A DNA stretch of 64,000 nucleotides from Enterobacteriaceae bacterium UBA7338 (GTDB lineage: Bacteria > Pseudomonadota > Gammaproteobacteria > Enterobacterales > Enterobacteriaceae): the NCBI GenBank assembly GCA_002480085.1, contig DKPJ01000011.1:1-64000 (forward strand), in the 5' to 3' direction. Of this stretch, positions 54,875 through 63,359 are shown in pieces (the first letter of the stretch is position 1; each line of letters begins with the position of its first letter). The position numbers and the translations under genes are program-made. The notes under the pieces are model-generated. The model searched no databases and was not told where the DNA came from. It worked only from the letters and a program-made list of their open reading frames with translations.

Positions 54875-55062
54875 GACGAGGTTCCATTTTGATGACAGAA
54901 GGGCGTTGGGTATCAGGGTAACGGGAGAATTATCAATTGCCAACCGTTTGCGACAAAATGTTACGCCTGCACCACTCTATTTTATGCCCTGGCCTTAAGC
55001 CACGGATCCGCAGCCAGAGTAAATGACTATTTCAATGGCATTGCGGGTATGCCCCGTACAAT

Positions 55063-55074
55063 TTACTATAGTAA
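55063..55074. promoter_or_regulatory. Palindrome upstream of the toxin-antitoxin pair
   Basis: TTACTATAGTAA is a perfect 12-base palindrome, 31 bases before the toxin GTG. Antitoxins with helix-turn-helix domains commonly bind such inverted repeats to repress their own operon. It also overlaps sequence that could serve as a promoter -10 (TATAGT). The operator role is inference. Confidence 0.5.
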
Positions 55075-55104
55075 TTATGACGGGCTATTGGTAAGGGATT
55101 CACC

Positions 55105-55497
55105 GTGGCAGTGTATACGACCAGGCTGTTTGACAGAAAAATGAAAGGCGAACATCTGACAGACGATCTTCTCTTTGAGGTTGCACAGGAAGTGATGGAC
55201 GGCCGTTTTGAAGGCGACCTTGGCGGAGGAGTAATCAAGAAGCGAGTTGCGTTAGGCGCAGGCAAGCGCGGTGGAGCCAGAACCATTATTTTTTTTAGGG
55301 TTGGATCTCACCTGTTCTTCGCTGATGGCTGGAGAAAAAACCAGAGCAGAAAAAGCGGTAAAGAGATTCAGGATGATGAACTGGCTATCTATAGAGACAT
55401 CGCGGGTGACTTGCTTAAGCTGAATACACAGCAGATTGAGCGATTGGTTAAAGCAAACGAACTGCGTGAGGTAAAGTGCAATGGCAGCAAATATTAA
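55105..55497 (+). CDS. RelE/HigB-like toxin of a type II toxin-antitoxin pair
   Basis: The 130-residue product resembles the PF06296 (DUF1044) RelE-superfamily toxins. Visible support is the conserved segment KKRVALGAGKRGGARTIIFF, then FFADGWRKNQSRKSGKEI with lysines and arginines expected of a ribosome-dependent RNase, and a helical tail ending LREVKCNG. It starts at GTG (a second GTG lies two codons later), with AAGGGA about seven bases upstream. Its stop overlaps the partner gene by 17 bases, toxin first, as in HigBA-type modules. E. coli K-12 has no gene here. Confidence 0.8.
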   Translation: MAVYTTRLFDRKMKGEHLTDDLLFEVAQEVMDGRFEGDLGGGVIKKRVALGAGKRGGARTIIFFRVGSHLFFADGWRKNQSRKSGKEIQDDELAIYRDIAGDLLKLNTQQIERLVKANELREVKCNGSKY

Positions 55498-55807
55498 AGA
55501 GTTGCAGGAGATGGCGAAGGGTCTGCATGATCATGGCGGTATCAGTGATGCCACGATGGACCGAATCAACACGCGTGTTGCCGCTCGCGAATTTCGCGAG
55601 CGTATTGAGGAAGCACATGTAATGAACGGCGCTGATATTCAAAATTTGCGCGCTCGTTACAAGATGTCCCAATCGTCGTTGGCCTATGCGCTTAATATGT
55701 CCGTAGTCAGCGTCTCTAAGTGGGAGCGGGGAGAAAAAATACCTTCAGGGGCTGCGCTTCGTCTGCTCAATCTCCTTGATAAAAACGGTCTGGATATCTT
55801 TGCCTGA
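55481..55807 (+). CDS. XRE-family HTH antitoxin of the type II pair
   Basis: The 108-residue product has a C-terminal Xre/Cro helix-turn-helix at about 60-85 (SQSSLAYALNMSVVSVSKWE) and a conserved end (PSGAALRLLNLLDKNGLDIFA) typical of NadS-like or HigA-like antitoxins. The N-terminal 50 residues (helical, with AAREFRERIEE) likely contact the toxin. It overlaps the toxin by 17 bases, which couples translation. It should repress the module, perhaps through the palindrome at 55063-55074. Known from family resemblance; activity not shown. Confidence 0.82.
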   Translation: MAANIKELQEMAKGLHDHGGISDATMDRINTRVAAREFRERIEEAHVMNGADIQNLRARYKMSQSSLAYALNMSVVSVSKWERGEKIPSGAALRLLNLLDKNGLDIFA

Positions 55808-55831
55808 CAGCTATTAGTCGCGTGTTGTAAG

Positions 55832-55868
55832 CATAAAAAAACAGGGCCGAGGCCCTGTTTTTTAAGCA
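55832..55868 (-). terminator. Terminator of ompF
   Basis: AAACAGGGCC, loop GA and GGCCCTGTTT form a long stem at about 55838-55861, flanked by A and T runs. It can serve both ompF (minus) and the antitoxin gene (plus). Confidence 0.88.
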
Positions 55869-55889
55869 TATAATAACGAGGTGTACTGA

Positions 55890-56954
55890 TTAGAACTGGT
55901 AGACGATACCGACAGCAACGGTGTCATCATCGCTCAGGCCCAGCTTGTTGTCGTCATCCAGCAGGTTAATCTGGTAGTCAACATAGGTGGACATGTTTTT
56001 GTTGAAGTAGTAGGTCGCGCCGATATCAACGTAGTTGATGAAATCTTCGCTACCGATGCCGCCTTCAACGTCTTTCGCTTTAGATTTGTAGTAAGCGAGG
56101 GACGGACGCAGACCGAAGTCGAACTGGTACTGAGCAACGACAGAGAAGTCTTCAGATTTGTTGGCGTAGCCATTGCCGCCCAGACGAGCCGCGTTGCGCA
56201 TTTCACCGTACAGAGCTGCAAGGTAAATGTTGTTCGCGTCATATTTCAGGCCGGTTGCCCACTGCTCAGCTTTATCGCCCTGACCCCATACCAGATTGTT
56301 CTGCTGGTCGTTGGTACGGTCAGCGGCGCCGTAAGCACCCAGAACTGCGAAGCCGTCAAACTCATAGCTCAGAGAGGTTGCCCAGCCGTCGCCGTTAGAG
56401 CGAGTTGCATCAGTACGTTCGTTTTTGCCCAGGTACTGAACGCCGAAGCTCAGGCCATCAACCAGACCGAAGAAGTTGCTGTTGCGGTAAGTTGCCAGAC
56501 CACCGGTACGGCCAGCGAAGAAGTCATCGCTCGCGCCAGTGTCGCCGCCGAACTCAGGCAGCATATCGGTGATACCGATGACGTCATAGACCAGGCCATA
56601 GTTACGACCGTAGTCGAAGGAGCCTGCGTCAGCGAATTTCAGACCTGCGTATGCCAGACGGGTTTTGTTACCGGACTGCGCATCGCCGCCTTCAGAGTTG
56701 TTACCCTGGAAGTTATATTCCCACTGACCGTAGCCGGTCAGCTGGTCGTTGATCTGGGTTTCGCCTTTGAAGCCCAGACGCGCATAGGTCTGGTCGCCGT
56801 CGTTACCGTCATTTTTAGAGAAGTAGTGCAGACCAACTGCTTTCCCGTACAGGTCTAATTTGTTACCGGCTTTGTTATAGATTTCTGCAGCGTTTGCTGC
56901 ACCGGCTACCAGCAGAGCAGGGATAACCACTGCCAGAATATTGCGCTTCATCAT
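55890..56954 (-). CDS. ompF: Outer-membrane porin F
   Basis: OmpF is a trimeric 16-strand general porin in the outer membrane. The 354-residue precursor is eight shorter than E. coli's, with differences mostly in external loops. The signal peptide MMKRNILAVVIPALLVAGAANA is cleaved before AEIYN. The loop-3 eyelet segment PEFGGD and the C-terminal phenylalanine (GIVYQF) are present. Two consecutive ATGs start the gene, with GAGGG upstream. Regulation by OmpR and MicF is supported by the conserved upstream region. Confidence 0.94.
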   Translation of the reverse strand: MMKRNILAVVIPALLVAGAANAAEIYNKAGNKLDLYGKAVGLHYFSKNDGNDGDQTYARLGFKGETQINDQLTGYGQWEYNFQGNNSEGGDAQSGNKTRLAYAGLKFADAGSFDYGRNYGLVYDVIGITDMLPEFGGDTGASDDFFAGRTGGLATYRNSNFFGLVDGLSFGVQYLGKNERTDATRSNGDGWATSLSYEFDGFAVLGAYGAADRTNDQQNNLVWGQGDKAEQWATGLKYDANNIYLAALYGEMRNAARLGGNGYANKSEDFSVVAQYQFDFGLRPSLAYYKSKAKDVEGGIGSEDFINYVDIGATYYFNKNMSTYVDYQINLLDDDNKLGLSDDDTVAVGIVYQF

Positions 56955-57065
56955 TATTTATTACCCTCATTAGGTTTTTTATAACACCTGCCACCGCCGC
57001 CAATAAATTCTGTCAATAAAAATTTACGGAACTATTGATGAGAGTTTGGTGTCTTTTTGTGTCTG
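56955..57065 (-). promoter_or_regulatory. ompF 5' untranslated leader with MicF target
   Basis: On the minus strand, a leader of about 110 bases runs from GACACC-type sequence near 57065 to the ATG. It ends CCTAATGAGGGTAATAAATA before the ATG, near-identical to the E. coli ompF site that base-pairs with MicF sRNA. Conservation of an untranslated stretch this long supports riboregulation. Confidence 0.7.
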
Positions 57066-57160
57066 AGAAGCATCTTTCCATTCATATAAACGTTTCGCTA
57101 CCTTGAAAGTGCTACAAATGTCTTAAAGAGGTAACAAAAAGAAATAATGTGTAAGAATTT
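57066..57160 (-). promoter_or_regulatory. ompF promoter and OmpR boxes
   Basis: The minus strand carries CTTTGTAGCAC-type sequence: here ACATTTGTAGCACTTTCAAG at about 57120-57101, followed by GTAGCGAAACG and GGAAAGATG at the promoter. It closely matches E. coli, including the OmpR F3-like direct repeats upstream of the core promoter. The sequence match is from memory of E. coli; the sites are inferred. Confidence 0.7.
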
Positions 57161-57518
57161 GTGTATTTAGGGGAACTTTGTGAACCACTTCATGTTTCCA
57201 ATAGAGTTGCCGATAAAATCAGCGGATCCATTGATATATATATGAATTGCTTATGTTTAATTTTGATAAGCGGCTGACTTATTCAGAAAAGGCGTCAGTG
57301 ATATCTTTTCTCATTACTGTGTTTAGACATCTGGATAGCTGAGCAGCTTTTATCCGAATGTGCTAAAGCCTAAGCAGTAATTTTTGTGCAAGTTTTAGGC
57401 AGTATGATTTCTGTACGAAATTATTTCTGAAAAATAGTCTTACAGACGTTAACTCAGGACGGGTTGATACGAAATTTTACTGACGTTTTGTTAACGAAAG
57501 TTGACAAAGTGGGGTAGA
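57161..57518. other. AT-rich distal ompF upstream region
   Basis: Gene-free region between the ompF promoter and the asnS terminator. In E. coli the corresponding DNA holds a distal OmpR site and IHF sites. Here I see AT-rich runs and a TATATATATGAA-type tract near 57237, but no unambiguous site. Confidence 0.4.
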
Positions 57519-57545
57519 AGAAGGGCCAGCGAGTGCTGGCCCAGA
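57519..57545 (-). terminator. Terminator of asnS
   Basis: GGGCCAGC (57523-57530) pairs with GCTGGCCC (57535-57542) with a short loop, followed on the minus strand by CTTCTTCT. The T tract is imperfect. Confidence 0.65.
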
Positions 57546-57550
57546 GGGAG

Positions 57551-58951
57551 TTAGAAGGTGGCGTTACGCGGCGTGCGCGGGAAGGGGATCACGTCACGAA
57601 CGTTCTGAACGCCGGTCACGTAGGCGATCAGACGTTCAAAGCCGAGGCCAAAACCGGCGTGCGGTACGGTGCCGTAGCGACGCAGATCGCGGTACCACCA
57701 GTAGTCCTCTTTGTTGAGGCCCATCTCAGCCATACGCGCATCCAGCACCTCCAGACGCTCTTCACGCTGGGAGCCGCCGATGATCTCACCGATGCCCGGC
57801 GCCAGTACGTCCATGGCGGCAACGGTTTTACCGTCGTCGTTCAGGCGCATATAGAACGCTTTGATCTCTTTCGGGTAGTTTTTAACGACGACCGGCGCTT
57901 TGAAGTGCTCTTCAGCCAGGTAACGCTCGTGTTCGGAGGAGAGATCCACACCCCAGTAGACCGGGTTCTCGAACTGCTTGCCGCAGTTTTCCAGAATGGT
58001 GACCGCGTCGGTGTAGTCTACCTGGGCGAAGTCCGCCTCAATGAAGCGCTCCAGGCGGGACACTGCGTCTTTATCTACGCGCTCGGCAAAGAACTTCATG
58101 TCGTCGGCACGTTCGGTTAGCACCGCTTTGAAGGCATACTTCAGCATCGCTTCCGCCAGCGCGGCGTTATCTTCCAGATCGGCAAAGGCGATCTCCGGCT
58201 CCAGCATCCAGAACTCAGCCAGATGGCGGCTGGTGTTAGAGTTTTCCGCGCGGAAGGTCGGACCGAAGGTGTAGATTTTCGACAGCGCACAGGCGTAGGT
58301 CTCACCGTTGAGCTGGCCGGAAACGGTCAGGAAGGACTCTTTGCCAAAGAAATCTTTGTCAAAATCAATCTTGCCCTGGTCATTGCGCGGCAGGTTTTCC
58401 AGATCCAGCGTCGAGACGCGGAACATCTCGCCTGCGCCTTCGGTATCGGAGGCGGTGATCAGCGGAGTAGAGACCCAGAAGAAGCCCTGCTCGTCAAAGA
58501 AGCGGTGCAGCGCCTGCGCCAGGGTGTGGCGTACGCGGGCAACCGCGCCGATCAGGTTGGTGCGCGGACGCAGGTGCGCCACTTCACGCAGATACTCGAT
58601 GCTGTGGCGCTTGGCCGCCATCGGGTAGGTGTCCGGGTCTTCAACCCAGCCGGTCACTTCTACGTGGCTTGCCTGCAGCTCAAAGCTCTGGCCCTGACCC
58701 GGGGAGGCAACGACCTTGCCGGTCACCACGACGGAACAGCCGGTGGTCAGATGCAGCACTTCGTCATTGTAATTGGGCAGAGAATTATTAATTACGGCCT
58801 GTACAGGATCAAAGCAGGAACCGTCATAGACGGCCAGGAAGGAGATGCCAGCTTTTGAATCTCGGCGGGTACGTACCCATCCGCGCACGGTGACTTCTTG
58901 GTCAACGGCGACGCGGCCCTGGAGTACGTCGGCTACAGGCACAACGCTCAT
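57551..58951 (-). CDS. asnS: Asparagine--tRNA ligase
   Basis: AsnRS is a class IIb synthetase charging tRNA-Asn. The 466-residue product equals E. coli. It has an N-terminal OB-fold anticodon-binding domain (VTVRGWVRTRRDSKAG), motif 2 (TFGPTFRAENSNTSRH) and motif 3 (GFGLGFERLIAYVTG). The start at MSVVPVADVLQG is used; an upstream ATG would add 15 non-family residues. The gene precedes ompF on the minus strand, with a terminator between. Confidence 0.98.
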   Translation of the reverse strand: MSVVPVADVLQGRVAVDQEVTVRGWVRTRRDSKAGISFLAVYDGSCFDPVQAVINNSLPNYNDEVLHLTTGCSVVVTGKVVASPGQGQSFELQASHVEVTGWVEDPDTYPMAAKRHSIEYLREVAHLRPRTNLIGAVARVRHTLAQALHRFFDEQGFFWVSTPLITASDTEGAGEMFRVSTLDLENLPRNDQGKIDFDKDFFGKESFLTVSGQLNGETYACALSKIYTFGPTFRAENSNTSRHLAEFWMLEPEIAFADLEDNAALAEAMLKYAFKAVLTERADDMKFFAERVDKDAVSRLERFIEADFAQVDYTDAVTILENCGKQFENPVYWGVDLSSEHERYLAEEHFKAPVVVKNYPKEIKAFYMRLNDDGKTVAAMDVLAPGIGEIIGGSQREERLEVLDARMAEMGLNKEDYWWYRDLRRYGTVPHAGFGLGFERLIAYVTGVQNVRDVIPFPRTPRNATF

Positions 58952-59081
58952 AATAGTCTCTCTGTTAATTATCCGAAAAATACGCTTTCCACCCAAAGAG
59001 GCGGTTTGCCTATGTTACCTGGCGTGCGCCATCAGACAAGCAGAATTAACAGTAAGAAGGGAAGAAATAAGAAATAAATAA

Positions 59082-59108
59082 GGAAAAGGGAGCCGAAGCG
59101 GCTCCCTG
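59082..59108 (-). terminator. Intrinsic terminator of pncB
   Basis: GGGAGCC (59088-59094) pairs with GGCTCCC (59100-59106). On the minus strand it is followed by TTTTCC, just after the pncB stop. Confidence 0.8.
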
Positions 59109-59114
59109 CGTGGA

Positions 59115-60317
59115 TCAGCTGGCCTTTTTCACCTGCGGCAGATCGAACGCTTCGCGCAGCGCCCGGACAAAGGCTTTATCGTGACAGATGGTTTTACCCG
59201 GACTGTCGGAGAGTTTTGCCACTGGCTTGCCGTTACACTCCACCAGCTTGATAACAATATTCAGCGGCTTCACCTGCGGAATATCGCAGGTCAGGCGCGT
59301 GCCGATACCAAAGCTCAGATTAACCCGGGGGGAGAAGTGGCGGTAGAGATCCAGGGCTTTCTTCAGGTCGAGGTTGTCCGAGAAGACCAGCACCTTGCTG
59401 AGCGGATCGATACCCAGCTTTTGATAGTGGGCGATCGCTTTTTCGCCCCACTCAACCGGATCGCCCGAGTCGTGGCGCAGGCCCTGATAGCGGGAGGCAA
59501 ACTCCGGACCGAAGTCGCGCAGGAAGGCGTCCATGGTGATGCAGTCGGTCAGGGCGATCCCTAGCTGGTCCGGGTATTCCGTCAGCCAGGCGGCAAGGGC
59601 AGCACGCTGGCTGGTAGCCAGTTCGGGGCTGATCTGCTGGTGCGCCTGGAACCACTCATGCGCCTGGGTACCCATCGGGGTCAAGTTCAGGCGGCGGGCG
59701 AGATCGTAGTTGCTGGTGCCGACAAACCACGGCTCCTGCTGCAGGCGCTCAACGATGGCCTGCTGCACATCGCGGGAGAAGCGGCGGCGGGTGCCGAAAT
59801 CCATCAGGCGGAAGCGGGACATATCCAGCCCGGCGGTGAGCTGGGAGAAATTTGCCAGCTTCTCCTCCAGCGTCGCCAGCGCCTGCGCGACGCCGGTATC
59901 CGGCGAGCGGTAGCGGTGCACTACCTCGCTGATTACCGCCAGCAGCGGCACCTCCCACATGATCACCTCGCGCCACGGACCGGCGAGGCGAATAGAGAGC
60001 TTGCCCTGGTCGTTGGTAATCACCACCTGGCCTGGGTCATAGCGGAACGTCCGCAGCCAGTCGAGATAGTCGGCGCGGAAGAAGGGGAGGCCTGAGAGCC
60101 ACTGATACTCATCATCCTGCAGGCGCAGATGCTGCATAGCATCGACCTGCTCGCGGATAGCATCGGCATAGATACCCAGCAGGTCGTCGCCCCGGCAGCG
60201 AAACTCTGCCGACACGTGGACATCATGGTATTGATGAAAAACCGCCTGCTGCATATGCAGCTTATAGGCATCGGTATCAAGCAGCGTTTGCAGAATCGGG
60301 GTAGCGAGTTGTGTCAT
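59115..60317 (-). CDS. pncB: Nicotinate phosphoribosyltransferase
   Basis: PncB converts nicotinate and PRPP to nicotinate mononucleotide in NAD salvage. The 400-residue product equals E. coli. It has LLDTDAYKLHMQQAVF near the N-terminus, the RLMDFGTRRRFS segment with the autophosphorylated histidine family region (YQGLRHDSGDP), and the conserved TCDIPQVKPLNIVIKL. The start at MTQLATPILQTLLD is used; a five-codon longer form is possible. It is divergent from pepN. Confidence 0.97.
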   Translation of the reverse strand: MTQLATPILQTLLDTDAYKLHMQQAVFHQYHDVHVSAEFRCRGDDLLGIYADAIREQVDAMQHLRLQDDEYQWLSGLPFFRADYLDWLRTFRYDPGQVVITNDQGKLSIRLAGPWREVIMWEVPLLAVISEVVHRYRSPDTGVAQALATLEEKLANFSQLTAGLDMSRFRLMDFGTRRRFSRDVQQAIVERLQQEPWFVGTSNYDLARRLNLTPMGTQAHEWFQAHQQISPELATSQRAALAAWLTEYPDQLGIALTDCITMDAFLRDFGPEFASRYQGLRHDSGDPVEWGEKAIAHYQKLGIDPLSKVLVFSDNLDLKKALDLYRHFSPRVNLSFGIGTRLTCDIPQVKPLNIVIKLVECNGKPVAKLSDSPGKTICHDKAFVRALREAFDLPQVKKAS

Positions 60318-60579
60318 GGTGCGCCGTAGCATCCTCTCACTGGAGCGTATCCATCAAAGCCAAAGCAGATAAAGACGCAGGAGTATACCTTGATTATCGG
60401 TTTAATGAACCTGGATCACAACACAACCGCGTAAGATGTTCGAGGGCAATTTGTGCCCCTGTTATCAAAATGTAGCAAACAGGGCTTTTTGCCTTGAAAA
60501 GAGTGTGTTTGCGCATGGCGTGAAAGGGGCAACAGGAATAGACTGAGTCGTTACCCTAATGAGATGCTAAAGGTTTTTT

Positions 60580-63192
60580 ATGACTCAACAGCCCCAAGCC
60601 AAATACCGCCACGACTATCGTGCGCCAGATTACCTGATTAGCGACATTGACCTGACTTTCGATCTTGATGCTGTTAAAACCGTCGTCACGGCTGAAAGCA
60701 ACATTTCCCGCCAGGGCGCAGCGGCCGAGCCTTTACGTCTTAACGGCGAAGATCTTACCCTTGTCTCCCTCCACGTTGATGGGCAGCCGTGGTCAGATTA
60801 CCAGATTGAAGAGAACGCACTGACGATCGCTAACCTGCCGGATCGTTTTACCCTGCGCATCGTCAACGAGATTAGCCCGGCCGCCAACACCGCCCTGGAA
60901 GGGCTTTACCAGTCGGGTGAGGCACTCTGCACCCAGTGTGAAGCCGAGGGCTTCCGCCATATCACCTGGTACCTCGACCGCCCGGACGTGCTGGCGCGCT
61001 TTACCACCAAAATCATCGCCGATAAGAGCAAATATCCGTTCCTGCTCTCCAACGGCAACCGCGTGGGCGAGGGCGATCTGGAGAATGGTCGTCACTGGGT
61101 ACAGTGGCAGGATCCATTCCCGAAACCCTGCTACCTGTTCGCGCTGGTGGCCGGTGATTTCGACGTGCTGCGCGACACCTTTACCACCCGCTCCGGCCGC
61201 GAGGTGGCGCTGGAGCTGTTTGTCGATCGCGGCAACCTTGACCGTGCCCCGTGGGCAATGACCTCCCTGCAAAACTCCATGAAGTGGGACGAGGAGCGCT
61301 TTGGTCTTGAGTACGACCTCGACATCTATATGATCGTCGCCGTGGATTTCTTCAACATGGGGGCGATGGAGAACAAAGGCCTCAACGTCTTCAACTCCAA
61401 ATATGTGCTGGCCCGCACCGACACCGCCACCGATAAAGACTACCTCGACATTGAGCGGGTGATTGGCCATGAGTATTTCCATAACTGGACCGGTAACCGT
61501 GTCACCTGCCGCGACTGGTTCCAGCTCAGCCTGAAAGAGGGGCTGACGGTATTCCGCGATCAGGAGTTCAGCTCCGATCTCGGCTCCCGCGCGGTGAACC
61601 GCATCAGCAACGTGCGTACCATGCGCGGCCTGCAGTTTGCGGAAGATGCCAGCCCGATGGCGCACCCGATCCGTCCGGACAAAGTGATCGAGATGAATAA
61701 CTTCTATACCCTGACGGTGTATGAGAAGGGTTCAGAGGTGATCCGCATGCTGCATACCCTGCTGGGGGAAGATAACTTCCAGCGCGGGATGCAGCTCTAC
61801 TTTGAGCGTCACGACGGCAGCGCCGCCACCTGCGACGACTTTGTCCAGGCGATGGAAGACGCCTCCAACGTCGATCTCTCCCATTTCCGCCGCTGGTACA
61901 GCCAGTCCGGCACGCCGATTGTCAGCGTGCGCGACGACTACAACCCAGAGACCGAGCAGTACACGCTGACCATCAGCCAGCGCACGCCGCCGACGGCCGA
62001 GCAGGAAGAGAAGCTGCCTCTGCACATTCCGTTTGATATTGAGCTGTACGACAATGAAGGCCAGGTGATCCCGCTGCAAAAAGAGGGACACCCGGTGCAC
62101 CATGTGCTCAACGTCACCCAGGAGGAGCAGACTTTCGTCTTTGATAAGGTCTACTTCCAGCCGGTGCCCTCCCTGCTGCGCGAGTTCTCCGCGCCGGTGA
62201 AGCTGGAGTATAAGTGGAGCGATCAGCAGCTGACGTTCCTGATGCGCCATGCGCGCAACGACTTCTCCCGCTGGGACGCGGCCCAGAGCCTGCTGGCGAC
62301 CTATATCAAGCTGAACGTGGCTCGCCACCAGCAGGGCCAACCGCTGTCGCTGCCGCTGCACGTAGCCGACGCCTTCCGGGCGATCCTGCTGGATGCCGAT
62401 ATCGATCCGGCGCTGGCGGCGGAGATCCTGACCCTGCCATCTGCAGGCGAGATGGCCGAGCTGTTCGACATCATCGATCCGGTAGCGATCGTTGCCGTTC
62501 GCGAGGCGCTGACCCGCACCCTGGCGACCGAGCTTTCCGACGAGTTCCTTGCGGTCTACAACGCCCACAAGCTTGACGCCTACCGGGTTGAGCATGCGGA
62601 TATCGGCAAGCGTGCGCTGCGCAACACCTGCCTGCGCTACCTGGCGTTTGGCGACGTGAAGCTCGGCGATACCCTGGTTACCCAGCAGTATCACTCTGCG
62701 GACAACATGACCGACGCGCTGGCGGCGCTCTCTGCTGCCGTCGCGGCGCAGCTACCGTGCCGTGATGCGCTGATGCAGGAGTATGACGATAAGTGGCATC
62801 AGGATGGCCTGGTAATGGACAAGTGGTTTATCCTGCAGGCCACCAGCCCGGCCAGCAACGTGCTGGAGACCGTGCGCGGCCTGCTCAACCACCGCTCCTT
62901 TACCCTTAGCAACCCGAACCGCGTGCGCTCGCTGATTGGCGCGTTTGCCGGCAGCAACCCGGCGGCGTTCCATGCGGAAGACGGCAGCGGCTATCGTTTC
63001 ATGGTAGAGATGCTGACCGAGCTTAACAGCCGTAACCCGCAGGTGGCGTCGCGTCTGATTGAGCCGCTGATCCGCCTGAAACGCTACGACGAAGGACGCC
63101 AGGCGCAGATGCGTGCGGCGCTGGAGCAGCTGAAGGGCCTGGAGAACCTCTCTGGCGATCTCTACGAGAAGATCGCCAAGGCGCTGGCCTGA
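60580..63192 (+). CDS. pepN: Aminopeptidase N
   Basis: PepN is the major broad-specificity cytoplasmic aminopeptidase, a zinc M1 enzyme. The 870-residue product equals E. coli. It has the exopeptidase motif GAMENKG near residue 261 and zinc motif VIGHEYFHNW near 294 with the second glutamate in LKEGLTVFRDQEF. A long C-terminal helical domain follows. It is preceded by a 262-base divergent region with pncB and followed by a terminator. Confidence 0.98.
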   Translation: MTQQPQAKYRHDYRAPDYLISDIDLTFDLDAVKTVVTAESNISRQGAAAEPLRLNGEDLTLVSLHVDGQPWSDYQIEENALTIANLPDRFTLRIVNEISPAANTALEGLYQSGEALCTQCEAEGFRHITWYLDRPDVLARFTTKIIADKSKYPFLLSNGNRVGEGDLENGRHWVQWQDPFPKPCYLFALVAGDFDVLRDTFTTRSGREVALELFVDRGNLDRAPWAMTSLQNSMKWDEERFGLEYDLDIYMIVAVDFFNMGAMENKGLNVFNSKYVLARTDTATDKDYLDIERVIGHEYFHNWTGNRVTCRDWFQLSLKEGLTVFRDQEFSSDLGSRAVNRISNVRTMRGLQFAEDASPMAHPIRPDKVIEMNNFYTLTVYEKGSEVIRMLHTLLGEDNFQRGMQLYFERHDGSAATCDDFVQAMEDASNVDLSHFRRWYSQSGTPIVSVRDDYNPETEQYTLTISQRTPPTAEQEEKLPLHIPFDIELYDNEGQVIPLQKEGHPVHHVLNVTQEEQTFVFDKVYFQPVPSLLREFSAPVKLEYKWSDQQLTFLMRHARNDFSRWDAAQSLLATYIKLNVARHQQGQPLSLPLHVADAFRAILLDADIDPALAAEILTLPSAGEMAELFDIIDPVAIVAVREALTRTLATELSDEFLAVYNAHKLDAYRVEHADIGKRALRNTCLRYLAFGDVKLGDTLVTQQYHSADNMTDALAALSAAVAAQLPCRDALMQEYDDKWHQDGLVMDKWFILQATSPASNVLETVRGLLNHRSFTLSNPNRVRSLIGAFAGSNPAAFHAEDGSGYRFMVEMLTELNSRNPQVASRLIEPLIRLKRYDEGRQAQMRAALEQLKGLENLSGDLYEKIAKALA

Positions 63193-63195
63193 TAA

Positions 63196-63232
63196 ATCGC
63201 CGGGCAGCAGCACGCTGCCCGGTTTTTTCCCC
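63196..63232 (+). terminator. Intrinsic terminator of pepN
   Basis: CCGGGCAGC, loop AGCAC and GCTGCCCGG (63200-63222) form a nine-pair stem followed by TTTTTTCC. Confidence 0.88.
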
Positions 63233-63248
63233 TCTTTTTCCTCTCTCC

Positions 63249-63264
63249 AGGTAATCGTTTGCGT
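63249..63264. promoter_or_regulatory. PurR-like box upstream of pyrD
   Basis: AGGTAATCGTTTGCGT matches 13 of 16 bases of the palindrome ACGCAAACGTTTGCGT. E. coli pyrD is known to be repressed modestly by PurR. It lies about 52-67 bases upstream of the -10 (63316-63321). Confidence 0.65.
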
Positions 63265-63315
63265 TTTATCTGAATTATTTGCCCCTGGTCAATTCCCTTT
63301 CGCCTCGCAATCGCA

Positions 63316-63344
63316 GATAATACGCCCCCGGTTTGCACACCGGG
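63316..63344 (+). promoter_or_regulatory. pyrD -10 and pyrimidine-sensitive leader hairpin
   Basis: GATAAT (63316-63321) is followed by a C-rich start region and the stem CCCGGT (63327-63332) with ACCGGG (63339-63344), just before GGAGAG and the ATG. In E. coli start-site switching within the C run decides whether the leader can form this hairpin and block ribosome binding when CTP is high. The sequence layout matches. Confidence 0.7.
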
Positions 63345-63359
63345 AATCCAGGAGAGTTC

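Noticed and set aside
55828..55870. Direct repeat TAAGCATA on both sides of the ompF terminator
   Set aside because: Eight bases are too short and the spacing spans only the terminator; there is no transposase or attachment-site context.
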